Shown: positions 51,004-61,953 of the stretch, piece by piece
How positions within the stretch are numbered: the stretch's first letter is position 1
How the letters are laid out: every line of letters starts with the position of its first letter
Assembly: GCA_040437565.1 (NCBI GenBank)
Contig: JBDOQK010000018.1
Coordinates: 186,001-250,000 of the forward strand
Direction: 5' to 3'
Length of the DNA: 64,000 nt
From: Albugo candida
Lineage: Eukaryota; Oomycota; Peronosporomycetes; Albuginales
Position numbers and translations under genes: made by a program
The notes under the pieces: generated by a model
The model's database searches: none
What the model saw: the letters and a program-made list of their open reading frames with translations, nothing else
What the model was told of the DNA's origin: nothing

Positions 51004-51448
51004 TCCGCCAAGATTTCATGGAACATGACACAAGTATGGAATTCCAACTCGTCTGAGTGACACTTTCACATATCGGGATCATTTGGACCCCGCCAATCGT
51101 GCCATAGATGTTGGTTGCATTGGTCGAGCATCTCACATATAAGTAACAAGTTACTTATGTAGTGGGAAAAGAAGGCGCTGTTTCTGACAAGTCATAAATA
51201 CTTCTTGATTGACTCAGTTCTATGAAAGACATCTTTACATAGCGCGTACCCAAGCTTTATCTTTCACAATAGTAATACTCAGAATGATAGAAGATGTACC
51301 GCCAAACATGCAATAAGTATCCCACCTATGCACTTGTTCGCACTTGCCTGAGTCGCTGTTGACTCAGGATGCACCATGTCTGAAACTATTCCTCATAGGT
51401 CAATGTTGTTCTTCGCTTTGTTTTCTTTTGCCGTGTCTATTGGAGAGG

Positions 51449-51614
51449 AAAGACTAGGGAGTGTTGCATGCTTTATGATACNNNNNNNNNNNNNNNNNNN
51501 NNNNNNNNNNNNNNNNNNNNNNNNNNNNNNNNNNNNNNNNNNNNNNNNNNNNNNNNNNNNNNNNNNNNNNNNNNNNNNNNNAAAGACTAGGGAGTGTTGC
51601 ATGCTTTATGATAC
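51449..51614. repeat. Unmerged contig overlap around gap 51482-51581
   Basis: The 33 bases 51449-51481 recur as 51582-51614 on the other side of 100 Ns. Confidence 0.88.
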
Positions 51615-52482
51615 TATTATGATTCACCCATTCATTCATATAATAAATGAAAAAAATTATGAATTTTTTTGTGCGCATTGCTTTGAGATCGATGGGCAGT
51701 AGCATACCGTTTTCGAACCAACTACATTACTTGCTTGTGATAACCTGCGGCACTCCGTGATGTCATACCATTTCATAAAGAATCTTCAAGAGACTTCTAC
51801 TGCGTTTACCTCCTGTGTATTGGCATACTTTGCATAAATATCAAATCAAATCATCTTTAGACGTTTAAGTATCTTAGATGTGGTCGTAGCTTACACCGTT
51901 TATTAATCTATACTCCCCATTCAAATAGTTTGATATCCTACTAAGACTGTTTATCAAAACGTGGAGTCCATAGATACCACTTGTCAACATTCTGTGGATA
52001 TTGGTTAAGTTCTACTCTTCTTGACTCCGCTGAACGCACGTCTCACATGTCGTTGCATAGTCATTCACATCATTTCTCTATACAGGACAATAATACCGCT
52101 GTACTATCTTGAACTCATTGCGCTGTTGTCCTTGATCCGCTGCGATTGGTTCGTTGTGATGTTCACTTACACAACAATGTTAATCTAATCATTGTCGGGT
52201 ACAAATCTTTCGATGTTGGGGTCTATTTCAGACACAGCAACTCTTTCATCTTCAATGGCTTGCAGTCCTCATTTTACAATCTACCAGTCTATCCAGCGCT
52301 GAAACGGAATCAAATGTGCTTGCTACTTGCACCATCTTCTTAGCTGACATGTTCAAGAGTGCTCGAGAAATAGTGTACTCGATGTTGTAGGTGCAAGGGC
52401 GTGGAAGGGGATTGTATATAATGACAACGAGCAGGGTTCCAACCTCTGGTAATTCCTAAAGAATTGGCTATATATCCATCAA

Positions 52483-53300
52483 GTGACCTACCGTCAAGAC
52501 GGTTGCGCCATTTATCTAAAGCATTCTCGATGTTTAATCTTCCATTATCTTAGAGGTGACATTTTTATTCAACTTGGCTCAGTTTCTTCGAGTAATTTGC
52601 GGCCTCGTGTTCTCTCTTTCGATGAAACACTGAAAGGCGAGTTTACTACTGATTTTGTTGGGTGCAACCTCCATAATCAGAAACGCATTCGCTTCTTTCA
52701 AGTCCCATGTAATGAGACATCCTTTCTCTTAGGCTGCCAAAATGGCAACGCACACGGTGCGAAATCACAGGTTAACGGCAATAATAGCCTGATGATCCCA
52801 GAAACGTGAGCAATTCTTGCTTCAATCGTGGCATTGGTCATTGCGCAATTGTGAGATTTTTTTCTTGTTCACTGATAATTCTTGAAGAGATAGCTTGTGG
52901 CCAAGAAAATCAATTCTTGGTCGACCGAACGAGCATTAATACGAAGTGCGTATACGTGCTACTTATTCAAAAGCTCCACAATTGCCGAAGGTGGTCAACG
53001 ATGATCAGTCGATCTCTCACGAAGATGTTCAAATCATTTAAATGTACGACCGCAAAGAATAATCGTTTCGAACAAATATCGCTTACTTACGACTATGTGG
53101 CTAGTAATCACGCTATCTCCATCGTTGCAACAGACCCTCTATACCTTTGTGTTAGAAGCAGTGGGTATGTAATACCTGAGTTTTTGCTTCTATCGTTTGA
53201 TCATATCCGAGAGCCAAATTTTGTGGCTGACCTTTCCACGGTACTACAAACATCCACATTTCCATGTCATATCAAACGCATCAATCCCTCCTTTACGTAA
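52483..53300 (+). CDS. Two adjoining open frames of unknown nature
   Basis: Two frames abut: 52483-52809 (begins without a clear ATG context, contains LRPRVLSFDETLKGEFTTDF) and 52806-53300 (GTG-initiated, contains NRFEQISLTYDYVASNHAIS and ends HIKRINPSFT). Together they leave over 800 bases open in one frame or the other in AT-rich DNA, which is unusual. They might be a decayed gene or exons of a gene with an unseen intron. No family is recognised, and chance cannot be excluded. Confidence 0.2.
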
Positions 53301-53619
53301 TGTATTTTTCTTCAAATAGCTTTTTTTCGAAAAGGGTTTTCTACGTCTCGGATAGAGGACAACAGATGCGCCTAGACTTCAAATGAGCGTCATCCTTTTC
53401 CAAAAACTTTCCTGGATCGCCCTGGCGGTGGCCAACCAGGAAATCTACCCGAAAGTACATCAGAAAGCTCCATTAGCACAAGAACTTGGATATACAGCTT
53501 GAACAAGAGCCCAAACTGGCCAGAAAAACTTGTACTATATACTTTAGTAATCGCATATGCGCTAAAATCTAAAAAGGTATCCGGATGTGATAAGAATCTC
53601 TGTCAATTCCTAGAGCTTT

Positions 53620-54460
53620 TCTATAGATTTTGTATCCGCCTTTCCTCAAACTTAAATCATGGCTCGAAGTAAAAATTCTTTCAACACAAAGTATAGACGT
53701 TTTACTTTATATTGCTCATCATAAATCCTATACAAGCGGTGTAACACAAGGACTAGCACATCGCTCGAATAGGCCTGACGCTGAACCAAGTAAAGTTCCT
53801 AAAGATTACACAAAGGGTGTGCAGAAACCCAGAACGTCATGCGCATTCTAATAAACTCCAGCGAAAAGGGCTTGCATACGGGAATTCCCCTGTCATCAGA
53901 GACTATGGTTATATAATGTCCACAGCTTGATGCACGAAGGGGCCGTCCATCTATTCAACATTGTCCAACAATATAACCAAAGAACGTACCACCCCCGGTC
54001 AGCCAACCAGATGATGTCGCCATTTTATCGTCTTTTCAACACAACCACCGGTCAATGGAATATGTATTCCTTGACAGTAGAAAGCGGCTTTGCCCAAATT
54101 TAGAGCCGAGCATAATCAAATAGAGCCAGATGATGAGTGAATGCGGCAGATACTTGCGAAGAAGAAGGATGCTTGTGTACGTCTGATGCAATGCTCCCTC
54201 GAGAGCTCGACGGTCGCCATGAAAAGACGTTAAAATTCTCGGGCGACTTGGTCAGTTTCCCCATGTCTGGATTCAACAAGATTGTAATTCTGCAAGGATA
54301 AATAGAAATTGAAAATAGCAAACCATAGCCATCTTCCGAGCATCGTGCCAACATTGCGGTTAAGTCGATTGAACGTCAGAGTAATTCATGGATGGAGACT
54401 CCGTCGTAATAAATGTAATGGTGCATCTGATCAGCGTGATCGTTACTATAAATGTCTAAT
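53620..54460 (-). pseudogene. Decayed inverted partial copy of the CLC gene
   Basis: Read on the minus strand, this stretch follows the CLC gene at 48250-49100 in order. The upstream region (AACGATCACGCTGATC) is shared, then the first exon (ACACGATGC/CTGG region; encoded SILLLRKYLPHSLIIWLYLI against the gene's SILRLCKNLPHSPIIWLYLI), the second exon (TTTGGTTATATTGT, AGCTGTGGACATTATATAA, TTTTCGCTGGAGTTTAT, TATGACGTTCTGGGTTT) and on to TAGGATTTATGATGAGCAA. Many substitutions and small length changes break the frame, and no similarity is seen beyond about the GRAGP region. It lies 2.6 kb beyond the functional gene in opposite orientation. It is a host-gene relic, probably from an inverted duplication. 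Confidence 0.85.
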
Positions 54461-54500
54461 CGAATTACCGATTTGCGTCTCAACGTCTCAACTCATACAA

Positions 54501-56549
54501 TTATTTATTATGAAGTCTCCATAGGCGAACAGTCTCATCGTCACTGGCACTAGCTAAAATATTTTTCCATCGAGGATGGGAGACGACCTTGTTTACGGTT
54601 TGTGTGTGACCCTTGAGTGTACAGAGTCGCTCGGCCGACGCACGATCCCAGCAAAGTATACTTCCATCTTGACATCGACATCAATCAGAAAAATAAAAGA
54701 AAACGATGGGAACTAGGGTACCTTCACTTCCACTGACCACAAGCGAGTCAAACTCTTCACCTTCAATGCTTGCAAAGCACGAAAGTAACACATACCGCGA
54801 TTCTTTGAATCCATCAAAGCCTGGGCCAAGATGCATACGATCCTTGATTCTGATCACTTCCAATGTTTGCCTCATGATATAATTAACAAGCAAATACTGT
54901 CCGTCGGTAGATAAATTGAATGAAGCTATGGGCTCTTTGGACTCTAATATGATTACTTCTACCAATTCATCGCTAGTGTAATTTTTCGAGGAAGCTTTTG
55001 AGAAGAACGCATGATCGTATGACTGAATTCTGTACTGATGAGCAATGGACGGATCTTCTGAATCTTTTGAGCAGGCCGTATTCCCTGTCAACGTGTAAAG
55101 TCGAAAACCTTCCTCTGCCCGGTGCACTTGCATGTCTAAAATGACATGCTCACTCCACCTTCGAAAATCACCTTCGCTTAATTTCTACACATGCATGAAT
55201 CGCAGCGATAAATCACACGTCATACGAGACGATCTTACCCACAATACTAAAGATTTTTCCGCACTACCAGTCAGAAACGCTTCTTCATCCGATAGCCAAA
55301 CAGCTGATGATGCACTCATTTTGGGATGTTTAAATATGTAATCAGCTATCCCTGTCTGCGGTCCACCATGAACGTCAAGAGTTAGTTCTCTTATGATGTA
55401 CGATTTAAGAGCTGTACTTTGACATTCCAGACATAGATTGCGCTGTTGCTGCTTCCACATGAGACTAAGAACGTGTCGTGTGGAGACCACGCGAGATGTT
55501 CTGTTGCTCCACTTGAATCTCGCATCCGTTGGATAATTTTCAGCCCCTGAAACAATTACAGCATAATGCTACCCTCACATTTCAATCAACATACATCAGT
55601 ACGGTATGCTTCATTCTCTAAAGAAGTCATATCCCAGACAACGATGGTTCCATCTTTAGAGCTAGTTGCCAAGAACTGAGCAGTATTGGAAAATACAATA
55701 TTCCACACCTGCTTTAACGATGAGTAGCCTTCATTATACACAAAAATAACAAGTAACCTCATCGATGTGTTCCATGATTACTTGCACACATTCGTACTGG
55801 AGACAATTTCTTTTCGCAGGTACATCCACTCGTTTCACTGTTTGAATGGCATATTTCTGGACGAAGGTCGTCGGTAACATTCCAGAACATGTAAATTCTA
55901 GACTTTACCCTTAATGATCCCTCAGCAATCGTCTCCCGAGACTCGACAAGCTTCTCTAGCTTTCGTAGTATCTGATGTGGCTGATTTTTCCCAAGTTTTT
56001 TGAACTCGGTATGGTCGAGCCAATTCATCTTCGCTGCTTGTTCATAATCAGTGCATAATAATAGCATCGCCAAATTCTGAAATTTGTCTCGATCCTATGG
56101 TATAGACTAGAATCATATCTTTGCGACCAGTATGTCGATTTTCTTACGGAACTAGTTTGATACAACGGAACCAAATCATTGTGTAGTGCAAAAATAGCTT
56201 CTTCGAGAGATTTTCGACTAAACAAAAAGAAGAAATACTTTCCTATGGCTACCGCACGCTTAGCTTCTTGTAATGCCGTAGGACCTCGCATCTTCAAGTT
56301 ATTGAGTGAGCGCAAAGCTTGATCCCATTCGAAGTTTTGCAAATAGCTTCTAATCTGCTGCATGGCTTTAGAATCAACAGACACGCATGCTTCTTTCTCA
56401 AGAGCTTGTGCAGCAATATTGTATCCTAGATCGTACAACTCTCTCAAAAGATAGCGAGCCCAGGTATCTGGATCAAATGAAGCCACTAGCGACTCGCTTT
56501 CTTTGGGATTGCAATCCTGCATCTCTTTATAAAGTGTTACAGTGCCCAT
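54501..56549 (-). CDS. WDR26/GID7-like CTLH-WD40 protein
   Basis: ATG at 56549 (MGTVTLYKEMQDCNPKESES); exon 1 56148-56549, exon 2 about 55919-56094, then several exons to the TAA at 54501-54503. The N-terminus is a LisH/CTLH unit (YLLRELYDLGYNIAAQALEK, IRSYLQNFEWDQALRSLNNL, LEEAIFALHNDLVPLYQ). WD repeats follow: VWNIVFSNTAQFLATSSKDG, EHLAWSPHDTFLVSCGSS, AVWLSDEEAFLTGSAEKS, IASFNLSTDGQYLLVNY, and a last blade LKGHTQTVNKVVSHPRW with ILASASDDETVRLWRL. This order is that of WDR26/GID7, a subunit of the CTLH/GID E3 ubiquitin ligase. Its role would be to assemble or recruit substrates for the ligase. One junction (near 55919) does not close in phase with the obvious splice sites. Confidence 0.85.
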
Positions 56550-57705
56550 CCCATTTGTGAAAGCGATGGCAACAAGTCGGCGTTGTCATTGTATGTTGAG
56601 GATCATATGACGCATTCAGCTTGTAAGAGTGCAAAAAATTATTTCGAATCCAAATCACAAGCGGAGCGAGCCTCTTTATGGCTCAAAGAACTGAAGATAC
56701 ACAAACTTGGAAAATGGACTCAAGCAGAACGAGAGCAGGTCTGCGAAACTGACGAAGATAGCGGCTGGACAGCCCAGCGGGGATATATCACATGATATAG
56801 TGTAATGAGAGACCCACATCTCTTCCTTTTTCGTAGCAATTTGTCATTCAATACTTTCTCGAAAATCGTACCAATTCAATAGGCTAAGTCCCCTTCTTTG
56901 TCATCTTCTACAACTGTATTGATATGGATCACTTGGATATGTAGGCTCTGATTTCTCACTTTCTATGAAGAGTGAAAGCATCTCATAGCTGCTCTTTGAC
57001 CAAAATAGTTCAACATGTGCACAGAGCCGACACAGATCGATATTAAGGATAGCAAGATCAGATTTACCTATCAAACAAGCGAGTCGCGTGTAACTCAGTC
57101 TTTGGTTTCTATCTTTTGCAAAGGTGAGGGGCACGATTTCTTACAATAGCATCATCGGGATGGTGATTGAACATTCATGTGGGGATCATACTTTGCGATT
57201 CGAACATTTTTATATGAGGCAATTCAAGTACTTTTTTTCTGAAACACTTATGGTCTGAAACCATCGATCCATCTGCCTATGCTGATTTCCCGTCATTAAG
57301 TTGCCAAGTGTGTACTCTAATATTTTTTGGCAGCGAGTTACGGTGCGCGATACCAAAGGTTTGGCATCCGTATACTTTACCTGTGGTGGGCACGTGGTTA
57401 CGGAGCACCTGATTCATTTACAGCTTGATAAGTGACATACTCAAGTATCTAGCAAGTGGATCGCTCAAATACTATTGCTTCGTACCTCTGGATCGGTCAC
57501 ATTGGAATTTCGCAATTCAAAGCGAACATGTAGACATTCGATATCAGTACGAAAACAAACCATTAACTCAGTTACCCCACAACCGCTTTATCTGCCCTGT
57601 GGTAATTCAAGGTGGTAGAATTCGATGGTTTGACTTATCAGATAAATTTTAATGCACGTCAAGCCACCACCCTGAAGATCTGTCACTGCGTCTAACTTCA
57701 TTGAA
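56550..57705. other. Intergenic stretch, possibly with unlinked exons
   Basis: About 1.1 kb. Open stretches exist at 56583-56795 (SACKSAKNYFESKSQAERAS) and 57425-57652 (KYYCFVPLDRSHWNFAIQSE), both plus strand. They look protein-like but could not be joined into a gene, and no domain is recognised. Confidence 0.3.
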
Positions 57706-57852
57706 ATGGGACCTATTCCACAACATAAACGCCAAGTCCCATCACTGAATAAAGATGGGCGTGGGTTTCCTGTAAAAGAAAGGTCTAAGCTAAAAGAAGC
57801 AGCGCGCGGAGACGAGCTTCAATCGATTTTGCAGCGTCAAATGTGCAGATAA
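57706..57852 (+). CDS. Possible 48-residue peptide or first exon
   Basis: An ATG-started frame, MGPIPQHKRQVPSLNKDGRG to LQSILQRQMCR then TAA. It is basic and hydrophilic with a good codon look. It may be a short protein or the first exon of an unseen gene; no family is recognised. Confidence 0.28.
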   Translation: MGPIPQHKRQVPSLNKDGRGFPVKERSKLKEAARGDELQSILQRQMCR

Positions 57853-58329
57853 TGATATCAAGGTTTTCGGTTTGCAGTAATCTCTAGTGTTGAAATTCAT
57901 CATTGCTGCATTCTTTGGTGGTAAGTGGCATCGGAACAATGATATCTACTTGGTGGAACTTTATTTTTTGAAATTACTTTTCTGCCTTATGAGCGGCCAG
58001 AGATCCTGTTGCACCTCACTTTGTAAGCTGCGTGTTTGCTGGGAACATACGTATACTTTTCATGCAATTACAGATTCTACCGCCATCGATAATCATCAAA
58101 GTAATGGCAATTCCATAACCAGGTGGCCTTATAAATTGTATTCAACGTCAACCTCGTAAGCATTGTTTATAGCATCATCACTCACGGCGCCATTACCTAG
58201 TGCTGCCTGAACCATAAGAATCCCTTCGTATTTGTTACAAGTCATACACATAATCCGCATCCAGATTTAGAACCCGATTACTCTCTTCTAAAAAATAAGG
58301 CATTGATCTGAGAACGTCGTTTTTCCCGC

Positions 58330-59639
58330 ATGCACACTATTTCACAAGAACTCGACGTTAACAGGAAAGAGAATGATAAAGAAGTACAAGGGGAATCATT
58401 TAAAGATGTTAAATGTCTCAATGTACTACTGCCGACATTCGAACAAGAAGGAATGGATCAAGAAGGGGTGGAGTATGAAGAATTGGCTCATGCTCTTGCA
58501 GAAGGGATAGAAGATGAAGAAGTGGATCAGGCTCTCGTGGAAGGTATAGAAGATAAAGAATCGGATCAGGCTTTTGTGGAAGCTATCGAAGATAAAATAT
58601 TGAATCAGGCTCTTGCGGAAGTGATAGAAGTTGAATTAATGGATCAGGCTCCTGCGGAAGAGATAGAAGATATAGATTTGGATCAAGTCCTTGCCGAAGT
58701 ACAACAGATACGGCTGCAAGAAGGCCTCAGTGATGAACAAGAGGGTTTTCGTGCAGAACCGGTGATTACGGTAGAAGCAGATTTGGAACGAAAAGCAAAA
58801 TCATTTCGAAGATCTAACTCTAGCTCCGCTATCACTTCAAGATCGACATATTCGAATCGGAGTAAACGTGGCTTTGAAGCAGAAAGGATAAGAACGGTCC
58901 CGCGAAAGGAGACCGCCGTAGAAAATGTATGCCGACCGTCCATTTACACGCAACAGATTTTGCAGTCTCCGCATGCAATCCATTCATTTCGACAGTTCCG
59001 TGACAAGACCGTAACACCGTCCGTCAAGAGTATCAGGGTACGAATCATCATCTCTTTTCCTTCTTAGCTAAAACGGAATCATGTACCCATGAAGAAGCGA
59101 ATCGAGGAATTAGCTTTACCAAAAGAATCGAGTTCAGGTCGAAAATACGCTACGGACGACGATACGAGACATTGCCATTTTCAAGCAAGATCTCGGCGAC
59201 GGCGACACATTAAAACGGAGACAGCAGACCCAACCGATTGTAAGGAAAACCATTTCGTTGCTCGCATGGAATCCATGGAGCGAAATCGGCAAAAGGTTTA
59301 TTGAAGCATTCCATGGACAAGAGATCTTGGCTAATATTGATACACGTAGAAAATTGGTCACGCGAGAGGTGAAAATGAGTATAACGATCTCTTGGTTTGT
59401 GCGTTCGCGGCGTTTTCTGTTTGTGATGATAACATCTGATGTTTTAGGACAAAAAGATTTGCCCACAATGCGGAATGAAGCAATCATACGCAGAGTTCCG
59501 AGATAAAAAGAAGCTGTGTCAGTCTTGCGGAGTGATGTTCCGACGCGAGCACGTGTGGAGTGATGTCGAACAAAGTTTTCTCATGCGCGTGCAAAAATAT
59601 TCGCAGAAGAAAGAAGATCAAAGAAGGCGAGTGCTATAA
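58330..59639 (+). CDS. Acidic 13-residue-repeat protein with C-terminal zinc ribbon
   Basis: Three exons, 58330-59037, 59114-59368 and 59448-59639, with introns of 76 and 79 bp, give 384 residues from MHTISQELDVNRKENDKEVQ. Residues about 47-125 are six tandem copies of a 13-residue acidic unit, roughly xxDQALxExIEDx (EVDQALVEGIEDK, ESDQAFVEAIEDK, ILNQALAEVIEVE, LMDQAPAEEIEDI). A serine/arginine-rich stretch follows (RRSNSSSAITSRSTYSNRS). The C-terminus has a four-cysteine zinc ribbon, CPQCGMKQSYAEF then CQSCGVMFRR, and a basic tail. The middle exon has LLAWNPWSEIGKRFIEAFHG. I recognise no family. The zinc ribbon suggests binding to nucleic acid or protein; the repeats may be a charged spacer. 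Confidence 0.65.
58450..58700 (+). repeat. 39-bp coding minisatellite
   Basis: About six in-frame copies of a 39-bp unit within the acidic-repeat gene. Copies differ at several positions while keeping length and the DQA...E..IED core, so selection or old age is implied, not recent expansion. Confidence 0.75.
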
Positions 59640-59843
59640 TATGTCACGCAGAACAATTGCATAGTTGTTTCAGATATTTNNNNNNNNNNNNNNNNNNNNN
59701 NNNNNNNNNNNNNNNNNNNNNNNNNNNNNNNNNNNNNNNNNNNNNNNNNNNNNNNNNNNNNNNNNNNNNNNNNNNNNNNGATCAAAGAAGGCGGGTGCTA
59801 TAATATGTCACGCCTCAGAACAATTGCATAGTTGTTTCAGATA
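59618..59843. repeat. Imperfect contig overlap around gap 59680-59779
   Basis: Bases 59618-59679 and 59780-59843 are nearly the same but differ by one substitution (GGCGAGTG against GGCGGGTG) and one 3-base insertion (CACGC/AGAAC against CACGCCTCAGAAC). The substitution is silent in the last codons of the zinc-ribbon gene. The two contig ends may come from two haplotypes. Confidence 0.8.
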
Positions 59844-60088
59844 TTTTATGATCGTGATGATAACACAACCACGACTTCATACCGGTTTATTATGGAGCAT
59901 CAATTCCGAAAGATTATAAGGAATAAGAGTAGAGAGTTCTTCATTCAAAACACGCGTCTCAGGATCAGAGTAGCGTAGTAACTGGAAAACTTAAATAGAA
60001 AGACAGTTGCGTAGTCTACAGCTAAATACATTTCCAAACTCACTCAGTACAGGTGTCATCTTTGTGTGCTTACTTCACAATTGCTTCA

Positions 60089-61633
60089 ATGAGTTGTGCT
60101 GAAACGTGCGCAGTACGGAATGGTGAGAATAGAACCATTCCGGATGACAAAATAGCAGCGTTCGCCGAGCAATTACGCCAAGAAAGACAGAAACTTACCA
60201 TTTTTCGCCGTCCATGGAGTGTGATGTATCATTTTGGTATTATGATGGGTCGTTTCTTGAAATGGCTGACGTTGTGTGTCGTGCATCATAATCTGACACG
60301 GTTTTTGGTCTTTCCCTTATTACTTTTGTGGGTTTTTGCGTCATTAACGGATGGCCAGCATCGGTCTTATCTGGATAACTTCAATATGAATGTCGAATTC
60401 GTTGTGTGGTGGTTTGGTCTTGGAGTGTTATCGTCTGTAGGACTTGGCACTGGTATGCATTCCGGAATATTGTTTCTTTTTCCACACATTTTTCTGGTTG
60501 TACAAGGTGCGGAAGAATGCAAATCGTTACAGTTTGACACGAAACACCATATGTGGTTTCATTCTTTTGAAGCCAACTGCGATACTATACCAGAAACGAG
60601 CAGTGTGACATTNNNNNNNNNNNNNNNNNNNNNNNNNNNNNNNNNNNNNNNNNNNNNNNNNNNNNNNNNNNNNNNNNNNNNNNNNNNNNNNNNNNNNNNN
60701 NNNNNNNNNNNNCTGGATAACTTCAATATGAATGTCGAATTCGTTGTGTGGTGGTTTGGTCTTGGAGTGTTATCGTCTGTAGGACTTGGCACTGGTATGC
60801 ATTCCGGAATATTGTTTCTTTTTCCACACATTTTTCTGGTTGTACAAGGTGCGGAAGAATGCAAATCGTTACAGTTTGACACGAAACACCATATGTGGTT
60901 TCATTCTTTTGAAGCCAACTGCGATACTATACCAGAAACGAGCAGTGTGACATTCGCAGCAATATTTTGGAAAGTCTTCTGGCCTTGTATTCTATGGGGT
61001 GCAGGCACTGCCGCGGGTGAGATCCCACCGTATGCATTAAGTCGAGCTGCGCGACTAGCTGGACAGAGAAATGAAGAATTTGAAGAAATAACCGAGTCCA
61101 AATCTCAGTACAACATTTTGAATAGTACAAAAGAGTGGATGATCAGGTTTTTGCAGCGTCATGGATTCTGGGGCGTGCTTTTGATGTCGGCTTGGCCAAA
61201 TGTGGCTTTTGATTTATGCGGTATCTGCTGTGGTCACTTCCTGATGCCATTTTGGACATTTTTTAGCGCCACTTTGATTGGAAAGGCGCTGATCAAAGTC
61301 AACTTACAAGCTGCGTTTTTCATCGTAATCTTCACGGATGCACACATGAGGCAAGTAGAATTCATAATTGCGAGCCTCACTCCAAGCAGTTGGCGGCTCG
61401 ATGCTCGTGTAAGCGAGTTTCTCATGGAATGTCGTGAGAAGTTCCACTCCGCGCATTCACAAGCAACGGTGGAGCGTACAGGAGGAGGGTCAACCAAGTC
61501 AAGTGTGATTTCGCAAGCAGGATCTGCGATAATGGTGATCTTTATAGCATACTTTGCAATCTCCTGCATCGAACAATTTGCTCAACAGCATGCTGCCGAA
61601 GAAGACGAGCAGAAAATTAAGAAACTCAGCTAA
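60089..61633 (+). CDS. VMP1: VMP1 (vacuole membrane protein 1)
   Basis: ATG at 60089 (MSCAETCAVRNGENRTIPDD); stop TAA at 61631-61633. Removing the gap and one copy of its 242-bp overlap (342 bases) leaves 400 residues in one frame without introns. Membrane segments are clear: FLVFPLLLLWVFASL, VVWWFGLGVLSSVGLG, then the family core GLGTGMHSGILFLFPHIFLV, a second core FWPCILWGAGTAAGEIPPYA (re-entrant loop of the DedA/VTT fold), FGVLLMSAWPNVAFDL-type ILLMSAWPNVAFDLCG, CGHFLMPFWTFFSATLIGKA, and a last segment near IMVIFIAYFAISC. VMP1 is an ER scramblase needed for autophagosome formation and contact sites. All main VMP1 signatures are present. Confidence 0.93.
   Translation: MSCAETCAVRNGENRTIPDDKIAAFAEQLRQERQKLTIFRRPWSVMYHFGIMMGRFLKWLTLCVVHHNLTRFLVFPLLLLWVFASLTDGQHRSYLDNFNMNVEFVVWWFGLGVLSSVGLGTGMHSGILFLFPHIFLVVQGAEECKSLQFDTKHHMWFHSFEANCDTIPETSSVTXXXXXXXXXXXXXXXXXXXXXXXXXXXXXXXXXXLDNFNMNVEFVVWWFGLGVLSSVGLGTGMHSGILFLFPHIFLVVQGAEECKSLQFDTKHHMWFHSFEANCDTIPETSSVTFAAIFWKVFWPCILWGAGTAAGEIPPYALSRAARLAGQRNEEFEEITESKSQYNILNSTKEWMIRFLQRHGFWGVLLMSAWPNVAFDLCGICCGHFLMPFWTFFSATLIGKALIKVNLQAAFFIVIFTDAHMRQVEFIIASLTPSSWRLDARVSEFLMECREKFHSAHSQATVERTGGGSTKSSVISQAGSAIMVIFIAYFAISCIEQFAQQHAAEEDEQKIKKLS
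60371..60954. repeat. Unmerged contig overlap around gap 60613-60712 (inside VMP1)
   Basis: The 242 bases 60371-60612 recur as 60713-60954. Kept as is, VMP1 would seem to have the GLGTGMHSG core twice. Confidence 0.95.
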
Positions 61634-61754
61634 GCGACGACGTTGCGGACCATGAGCAAGTCGTTTTAGAAATGATAACTTTGGTCGCTGATTTCTTCTC
61701 TGGTACAAAGAAAATTAGAGATACTGATTTCATTTTATACCATTTTTTCCATCA

Positions 61755-61904
61755 CCAAAATGTGCTGATTTCGTTGGTTNNNNNNNNNNNNNNNNNNNNN
61801 NNNNNNNNNNNNNNNNNNNNNNNNNNNNNNNNNNNNNNNNNNNNNNNNNNNNNNNNNNNNNNNNNNNNNNNNNNNNNNNCCAAAATGTGCTGATTTCGTT
61901 GGTT
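61755..61904. repeat. Unmerged contig overlap around gap 61780-61879
   Basis: The 25 bases 61755-61779 recur as 61880-61904 across 100 Ns. Confidence 0.85.
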
Positions 61905-61953
61905 CTCCATCACCTCTAATATTCTATCGGACATTTAAACTTGATTTGCGCTG

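Larger units (their letters stand above)
51004..53619. other. Intergenic stretch
   Basis: About 2.6 kb. It contains a 100-N gap (51482-51581) and two adjoining open frames on the plus strand (52483-52809 and 52806-53300) described separately. I see no recognised domain, terminal repeats or RNA gene. Confidence 0.35.
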
